64,000 nt of DNA from Amaranthus tricolor (taxonomy: Eukaryota > Streptophyta > Magnoliopsida > Caryophyllales > Amaranthaceae): the NCBI RefSeq assembly GCF_026212465.1, contig NC_080058.1:1639501-1703500 (forward strand), read 5' to 3'. The notes beneath the pieces were generated by a model that saw nothing but the letters and a program-made list of their open reading frames with translations, had not been told where the DNA came from and searched no databases. Positions 58,582-64,000 of this stretch are shown here, one piece after another. Made by a program: the position numbers and the translations under genes. The first letter of the stretch is position 1. The number at the start of each line of letters is the position of its first letter.

Positions 58582-60189
58582 CTTTGTGCTCAAGTGCTCA
58601 GCCGGAACAAATCACAGAGAAATGAGCCCGGTGTTTATTATTTGTACATCCTTTTACTGATTGCATATAGTTCTCCTGTAATATTATTTGTGCTTTTCTA
58701 AGCGATCACTGCTTTCGATCTTTTCTTCAATTTAGATAATTTTGTACTCTTTAGTGCGGTTTGTTCATGAAATCGCGGTTGAAGACAGTTTCTTTTTCGT
58801 TCACTACCTGTTTATTTTTGCCCCGAAGTCTGAACTATGTAGAGAATGACAGAGCTTGTATTGTATGTATATCATTGTTTTGTATCGAAGTATGAAAACC
58901 GAACCCGAGAGGGAAAAAAAGAGAAAAAGAGGACAAGTAGTGATATATGTAGTATTTTTAATAAGTACTAGAATTGTTCTCTTGCATTATAGAGTATGCA
59001 AATCATGTGTGCTAATACAGAAGTTGACATGTATACATTAATTTCTCTAATATTTAAGGCTTCTGTCTTACTCTTATTTATCAACAGTTTGTATGGATTA
59101 TGGATTAATATTGAACATATTAAAATTAAACAAAGTTAATTTTTACTTATTTGAAGGGAACGCATTGATTTTAAACTAAATTTATTAAAATTGATAACAT
59201 TGCTATTAAAGATAGCGAGTATTTTAATGCAAAGCTAAGAAAAAGTAGCATTGTTGGTCCAAGAGATGCTCGATTTTGTTATGTTTAACATGCAGTCTCT
59301 TAATAACAATCTCTCAAAAAAAAAGTTTCAGTCTTAATTTCAAAAAATCGAAAAATAAATAAATTTATTATAGTAATTTCCTATCTTGATACTTTACTTA
59401 TTCATTTTTATCCTTTTATGTATTATTTTTCTTTACTATATCCACACATTTATACACATTATCTTGTTATGCTCAAAACCAAGCTAACTTTTAAAAAAAA
59501 CACCAATTTGCAATTACAGCAAATTTTACAGAATATAATAGTATTGCTATCTTATCATAGATAGGAGTATATGTCATTTCTCACTCATCAACCTATAAAC
59601 AAATAATTTTGTTTTAGATTAATATTCAAGCATAGTTTTACATGAGTTTGATTGGTCCGAAAAAATGCTATCAAGTTTGCATTTGATATATGAACTTGCT
59701 TTGAGTTTTAAAATCTTTTAACATATAGATTTAAATTAAATATTTTACATACAAGTCAAATTAGATCAAATTAAATTTTTTATATCCCTATCCCCAAAAA
59801 TTATAAACCCATATAAATTCTTTAAATCATGGACATGATTAATGACAACCAATCACTTTAGCTAATTATTCAAAATTATTATAATTACAATTATAATTGA
59901 AGTACTTTAATAAGTTGGGTAGTTCCAAAAGCAACATAAGAAAAATCAAACCTTATCAAGATTAGGGCAAATATCGCTTTTTAATACTTTCTCCGTTTCT
60001 TGATAAAGTTTCCATAAGGAAAGTTTACGGGGATTTAAAAAAATAGAATCTTTTAGATAGTGAATTTATTATTTTAATAAATAATAAATAAAGTTCTCAT
60101 AAGGAATGTTTACGAGAAAAAGTTCCCCTAAAATATTAAAAAGATGATGAACAAAATTATTTTTGTCCAAAATTTATAATGTAGATGGA
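58582..60189. other. Intergenic, 3' of PHGAP
   Basis: The first 250 or so bases are the PHGAP 3' UTR. The remainder is AT-rich without genes. A stretch near 59987-60150 (TTTCTCCGTTTCTTGATAAA and repeated CTCATAAGGAATGTTTACG-type phrases) may be MITE debris. Confidence 0.5.
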
Positions 60190-60540
60190 AAGATTTTTTA
60201 TGAGCTAAACCTCTCTGCGGATCTGACTAGGGATAGGAGCAATTTGAGACACCATATCCATGTCTTAGATTACTGATGTCCTCTTAGTTTATCTTTTTAG
60301 TATCCTTAACCTCTTGCTTTTAACGTTTCCTTTGTATTAGCGCTTTGTTTTCTTTGCGTGGTTCTTATTTTTATAGGCCATTAAGTTATCTTTCACGTGT
60401 AATCACGTCTCTTTATCTTCCTCGAGCTGGGGATTCTTTTGGCCGCACTCTCCTTTATGGGATGAGTTGCCACCGTCTTTGCTCCTCAAATCCTAACCTT
60501 AATTTTCTATGAGCGGGGTATATTAAGTAGGATGATGACG
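60190..60540 (+). mobile_element. RTE-type LINE 3' end
   Basis: Frame reads LNLSADLTRDRSN and HHIHVLDY before TGA, matching the last codons of the copy at 15110-15364 (LHLSKDLTKDRG, YVLDY), followed by a 250-bp 3' UTR that ends TAGGATGATGACGATGA, the short-repeat tail usual for RTE elements. Confidence 0.7.
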
Positions 60541-61065
60541 ATGAACAAATAAAATGACTCAAAATAAAAATTAAAAACTTCTTTTAAAAACAATAATATT
60601 CTAAATAGGATTATTTGCAAAGAAACATCTTTTAAAACCTCTTTTTTGTAAAGAAACACCTTTTATAATTTTTTTGTTAAACAAACACCTTTTAAGAGGC
60701 TTTTTTTAAAAAAAAACACCTTAAATAAATTTCCGGTAACTTTTGTCAACTTTCCGGCGTTGACTATGCCATTTGTCAACTTTCCGGCGTTTGACTTTTA
60801 TTTTTATTTTTATCTTTATTTTTATTATTAATATTATTTTTTTAAAAAAAATTTATTTTTATTATTATTTAAAAAAATTTTTTAAAATAATAATAATAAT
60901 AATAATAATAAAAATAAATATAAAAACAAAAATAAAAAAATAATAATTTTTTTTTAAATTAAAAAAAAATTTATTATTTTTTTTATTATTATTTTATTAT
61001 TTTTCCTTTTGTTTTTATTTTTATTTTATTTTTAATTTTTATTATTATTATTTTTTTAATTTTTG

Positions 61066-61071
<6 letters not shown>

Positions 61072-61133
<62 letters not shown>
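61072..61133. repeat. ATT microsatellite in the foldback element
   Basis: About 20 ATT units, one interrupted (ATAATT). It has a mirror partner of AAT units at about 61581-61632 in the other arm region. Confidence 0.9.
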
Positions 61134-61314
61134 ATTATTATTATTATTAATTTTTTTTAAAATTTTTTTTTTTAAAATAATAGTAATAAATATTAAAATT
61201 TAAAAAATAATTAATATTAACAATAAAAATAAAAATAAAAACAAAAAAAAAAAAAAATTTTAAAAAAATTTTAAAAAAATTAATGATAATAATAAAAATA
61301 AAAAGTATAAAAAA

Positions 61315-61574
61315 TACTACCTCCTATTCAGCTGAATTGTCCCATTTTTTTTTGGCACTATTCACTTATCACTCTTAATTTGTATTTTACTCTTAATCTA
61401 TAAGTTAAAACATAGTCATATGGGATCTTGTTTGATTTGTATCAATACAAGGATTATTAATATCAACTTTTTATAATTTTTAATTAAGCATAATTTGAGA
61501 TATTAAGAGTTAAAATGTTGCCTCGGCAAGTGTGAAAAGTCAAATGGGACAGTTCAGCTGAATAGGAGGGAGTA
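61315..61574 (+). mobile_element. MITE nested in the foldback element
   Basis: Nearly perfect 28-bp inverted repeats: CTACCTCCTATTCAGCTGAA then TTGTCCCA at the left, TGGGACAG then TTCAGCTGAATAGGAGGGAG at the right, flanked by TA. Fits a Stowaway/mariner-like MITE. It is the best-preserved of the four family members in this window. Confidence 0.88.
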
Positions 61575-61583
61575 TAAAATAAC

Positions 61584-61628
<45 letters not shown>

Positions 61629-62045
61629 TAATAAAATTAAAATTTAAAAAAAAAAATAAAATAAAAATAAAAACAAAAGGAAAAATAAAAAAATAATAAT
61701 AATAAAAAATAATAATAAAAAATTTTTTTTAAAAATTTTAAAAAATTATTATTATTTTTATTTTTGTTTTTATTTTTATTATTATTATTATTATTATTAT
61801 TTATTTTTTTTAAAGTTTTTTTTAAATAATAATAAAAATAAATTTTTTTTTAAAAAAATAATATTAATAATTAAAATAAAAATAAAAATAAAAATAAAAA
61901 TAAAAATAAAAGTCAACGCCGAAAAGTTGACAAAAGTCACCGGAAACTGATTTAAGGTGTTTTTTTAAAAAAAAAAATTATAAAAGATGTTTATTTACAA
62001 AAAAGATTTTAAAAGGTGTTTCTTTGCAAATAATTCTTCTAAATA

Positions 62046-63284
62046 CGATTATCGCCTATTCTTCCTTTTCCTTTCGTCCAACCTCTACCTATAATAAAAA
62101 AGCAACGGTTAAAAAACATTAGGCAATGTCGAATGAAACGCGCCGCATCATCTTTAAAATTCGATTCCTTAATCCTTATTGGAAACTAGAATAGTGTAGA
62201 TTGAAGAATATCCACCATAAAATCTCTGAAAACGATTTGCTCTCATTTCTCCGCAGAAATATATAGAGCAATTGAGCAGTTAACAGTTACTTCATCCATA
62301 TCAAGAACATTCTGTTTCTTGGGTTTCTCTTTCTGGTAATCATTCTTGGCAATTGATTTTCTAATGAAGATTTTCTGGTTCTTGTAAGTTTCTGTAAATT
62401 TTGTATTTTCGATTAATTGCCGAGTTGTGTGTTTTCTAATTTGCTCCGTTTTGTATATTTATGAAGAGTAATTTATGGTTTTGGAAGTTTTTTAGGGTTT
62501 CAATTTTCGCAATTACTTGGTTTCTATATTTGGTTAATTATGGGAACAACAAGAAATAAGAGAAGCATTTAAGTTGATCATTTGACAACCTCTGGCTTTA
62601 TGATTCAAGGGAAAAGTTTGCTATTGGGTCTTGATTGATGAATGATTGAACTGTGTTCTTTGCAATTACTTGGTTTCTGTATTGGGTAAAAAAGGGAGTA
62701 ACAATAAAGCTTTTATTTTTCGTTTAATCTTTAAATTTATGATTCAATGGCGAAGTTTGATTACTGAATTATTGTAGAACGTTTATTTATCTACCAAGAG
62801 TTCAGGTTTTTGGGAATTTAGTGTTGATCAGTCTATTGAAAGTTGAATTTATATAGAAGTATTACCCATTTATGTTCTTTTTTTGATCTCAAATGATAAA
62901 TGGTGGACTTATGGAGATTCATTTTAGTAGTATGATGAAGAGAATTTTGAAAAAACTTTTAGGGATTCCAAAGAGAGTTATTATATGTATAGCCTTAACA
63001 ACATTAGACATTTTTATTTGTATTGTAGGCATCTTACTAGTAATATATTTGAAGAAGGTTTGGATGATCAATGTCTAGGACTAAGATAGAGGTATTTGGG
63101 AGTGAAATGAAGAGACTGAGGTATCAATGAAGATGGGATTTAGTATGTTCTAGGAATATGTTTGTAGATGTAAATATAGATTCTAGTTTACAAATTGATA
63201 TTGTTCATGATATGACAGGTTTGTACTTCAATCTCAGGTTGAGGAAGTTTTTCACCTTGTAGTTAGCTCATCCTTCTTTTCACG
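62046..63284 (+). other. Promoter and leader of the phospholipase A2-like gene
   Basis: A leader exon probably starts near 62200 and ends at GGTAAT (62337) or TTGTAAGT (62383); an acceptor TGACAG lies at 63220. Several short upstream open frames (for example 62893-63078) lack family resemblance and probably lie in the leader intron. Confidence 0.4.
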
Positions 63285-63956
63285 ATGAGCTTCGAGTTAC
63301 CTGATCACATCCCCTGGTTGACATTCCACAAAAACAAGGCAATGGAGCAAACATCAAAGGCTCCGGTTGTAGCTACGACATCCACTAAAAAAGGGCCTTC
63401 CTTTGACTTCAATTTCATTGGATGGTCACTTTTCCAGATCATCCCTTGGGCTGTCAATCTGAAAGATAAATTTCAGATGCCAACCACTATAAATAAAGGA
63501 CTAACTAGACGAGCAAGATCTCGATCAAGTGACGTGTCAAATGCTTATCGAACCCCCACATTACGGTTCAGACCTTATGTGTCTAAGGTTCCTTGGCATA
63601 CGGGTGTTCGTGCTTTTTTGTCTCAGTTCTTTCCAAGGTATGGTCATTACTGTGGACCTAATTGGTCGAGTGGAAAGGACGGAGGCTCTCTTGTCTGGGA
63701 CAAACGCCCTATAGATTGGTTGGACTATTGCTGCTATTGTCATGATATGGGTTATGACACTCATGACCAGGCGAAGCTGTTGGAGGCGGATCTAGCTTTT
63801 CTCGAGTGCTTAGAGAAGACTCATGTACAAACCAAAGGGGATAAACATGTCGCTCATGTGTACAGGACAGTGTGCGTTCAAGGTAAATTTGTGTTTTTTC
63901 CCGAGGACTTCCCATATATGAATTGTTGTAGAGCTCATCGTGAAGCCTGTAAATAA
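63285..63956 (+). CDS. Phospholipase A2-like protein (At4g29070-type)
   Basis: Single coding exon, 223 aa. The secretory-PLA2 core is recognisable: calcium-loop-like YGHYCGP (residues 119-125), then the catalytic-helix motif DWLDYCCYCHDMGYD with His153-Asp154, and downstream cysteines (Cys175, Cys197, Cys214-215, Cys222). It would hydrolyse the sn-2 ester of phospholipids if active. Unlike the short secreted plant PLA2s (about 130-150 aa), it has a 110-residue N-terminal extension without an obvious signal peptide, carrying a hydrophobic patch FNFIGWSLFQIIPWAVNL (43-60) and a basic run TRRARSRSS (74-82). This matches the plant group represented by At4g29070; its location is unclear. The start is the first ATG after the presumed leader acceptor. 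Confidence 0.85.
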   Translation: MSFELPDHIPWLTFHKNKAMEQTSKAPVVATTSTKKGPSFDFNFIGWSLFQIIPWAVNLKDKFQMPTTINKGLTRRARSRSSDVSNAYRTPTLRFRPYVSKVPWHTGVRAFLSQFFPRYGHYCGPNWSSGKDGGSLVWDKRPIDWLDYCCYCHDMGYDTHDQAKLLEADLAFLECLEKTHVQTKGDKHVAHVYRTVCVQGKFVFFPEDFPYMNCCRAHREACK

Positions 63957-64000
63957 GCTCGATTTTGGGCCAAAAGTTTCTGTTCAAGTCTGGATATATT

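Larger units (their letters stand above)
60608..62036. mobile_element. Mutator-type foldback element with 9-bp target duplication
   Basis: 1429 bp flanked by TTCTAAATA on both sides (60599-60607 and 62037-62045). The ends are GGATTATTTGCAAAGAAAC and the complement of GTTTCTTTGCAAATAATTC. The arms, each roughly 500 bp, mirror one another in detail, including CACCTTTTATAATTTTTTT, CCGGTAACTTTTGTCAACTT and TTTTTCCTTTTGTTTTTATT. The centre holds ATT/AAT microsatellites and a separate MITE. There is no coding capacity. A 9-bp target duplication with long inverted repeats points to mobilisation by a Mutator-like transposase. Confidence 0.88.

Noticed and set aside
62893..63078. 61-codon hydrophobic open frame upstream of the PLA2-like gene
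   Set aside because: It lies in the presumed leader intron, lacks conserved motifs, and stops before the coding exon. It cannot be spliced in frame to supply a signal peptide in any way I could see.

Overview
The window is nuclear DNA of a flowering plant. It is AT-rich, with long GT-AG introns and dense retrotransposon, Mutator-like and MITE debris. Every gene family recognised is plant-typical: PPR proteins, CLT transporter, HAP2/GCS1, PH-RhoGAP, YqaJ-type organellar nuclease. The protein sequences read as eudicot. Caryophyllales is possible from the style of the MITEs, but that is a guess. I see no bacterial or viral genome features, CRISPR array, tRNA gene or true rRNA gene. The only 5S-like sequence lies inside a Cassandra-type TRIM.

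Layout, left to right. (1) Two fragments of one MITE family (1-562). (2) A two-exon YqaJ-type nuclease gene on + (895-3137). (3) A ten-exon chloroplast glutathione/thiol transporter gene, CLT, on - (14385-4918). Its 5.3-kb first intron holds a solo LTR with target duplication, a MITE and a deleted Ty1/copia element, and its fifth intron uses a GC donor. (4) An RTE LINE 3' remnant (15.1 kb), a broken Mutator-like transposase (16.5-18.8 kb) and a second solo LTR of the same family (19.1-19.7 kb). (5) The complete 18-exon HAP2/GCS1 gamete fusogen gene on + (20804-28238). Its introns carry three tandem arrays, one of which duplicates the exon-2 splice donor. (6) A THA8-like PPR gene on - (31084-28666), a truncated PPR pseudogene (about 32.7-31.9 kb) and its intact 737-aa PPR relative (35442-33229). 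(7) A gene-poor stretch, 35.5-44.2 kb, with a complete 657-bp Cassandra TRIM, a palindrome cluster, a long foldback element and an RTE reverse-transcriptase remnant. (8) A 22-exon PH-RhoGAP gene on + (44267-58581). (9) A 1.43-kb foldback element with 9-bp target duplications and a nested MITE (60.6-62.0 kb). (10) A phospholipase A2-like gene on + (63285-63956).

The genes do not form a pathway or cluster. For the four multi-exon genes CLT, HAP2, PHGAP and THA8-like, splice phases close exactly across all exons and give full-length proteins of 439, 778, 858 and 266 aa, so the models can be used as written. HAP2 and the PH-RhoGAP family both have pollen or fertilisation roles in other plants, but their proximity here (16 kb, several genes between) is probably chance. 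I found no convincing undescribed gene system. The most unusual local structures are the exon-donor triplication in HAP2, the GC-AG intron in CLT, the Mutator-like foldback and the palindrome cluster at 39.3 kb.
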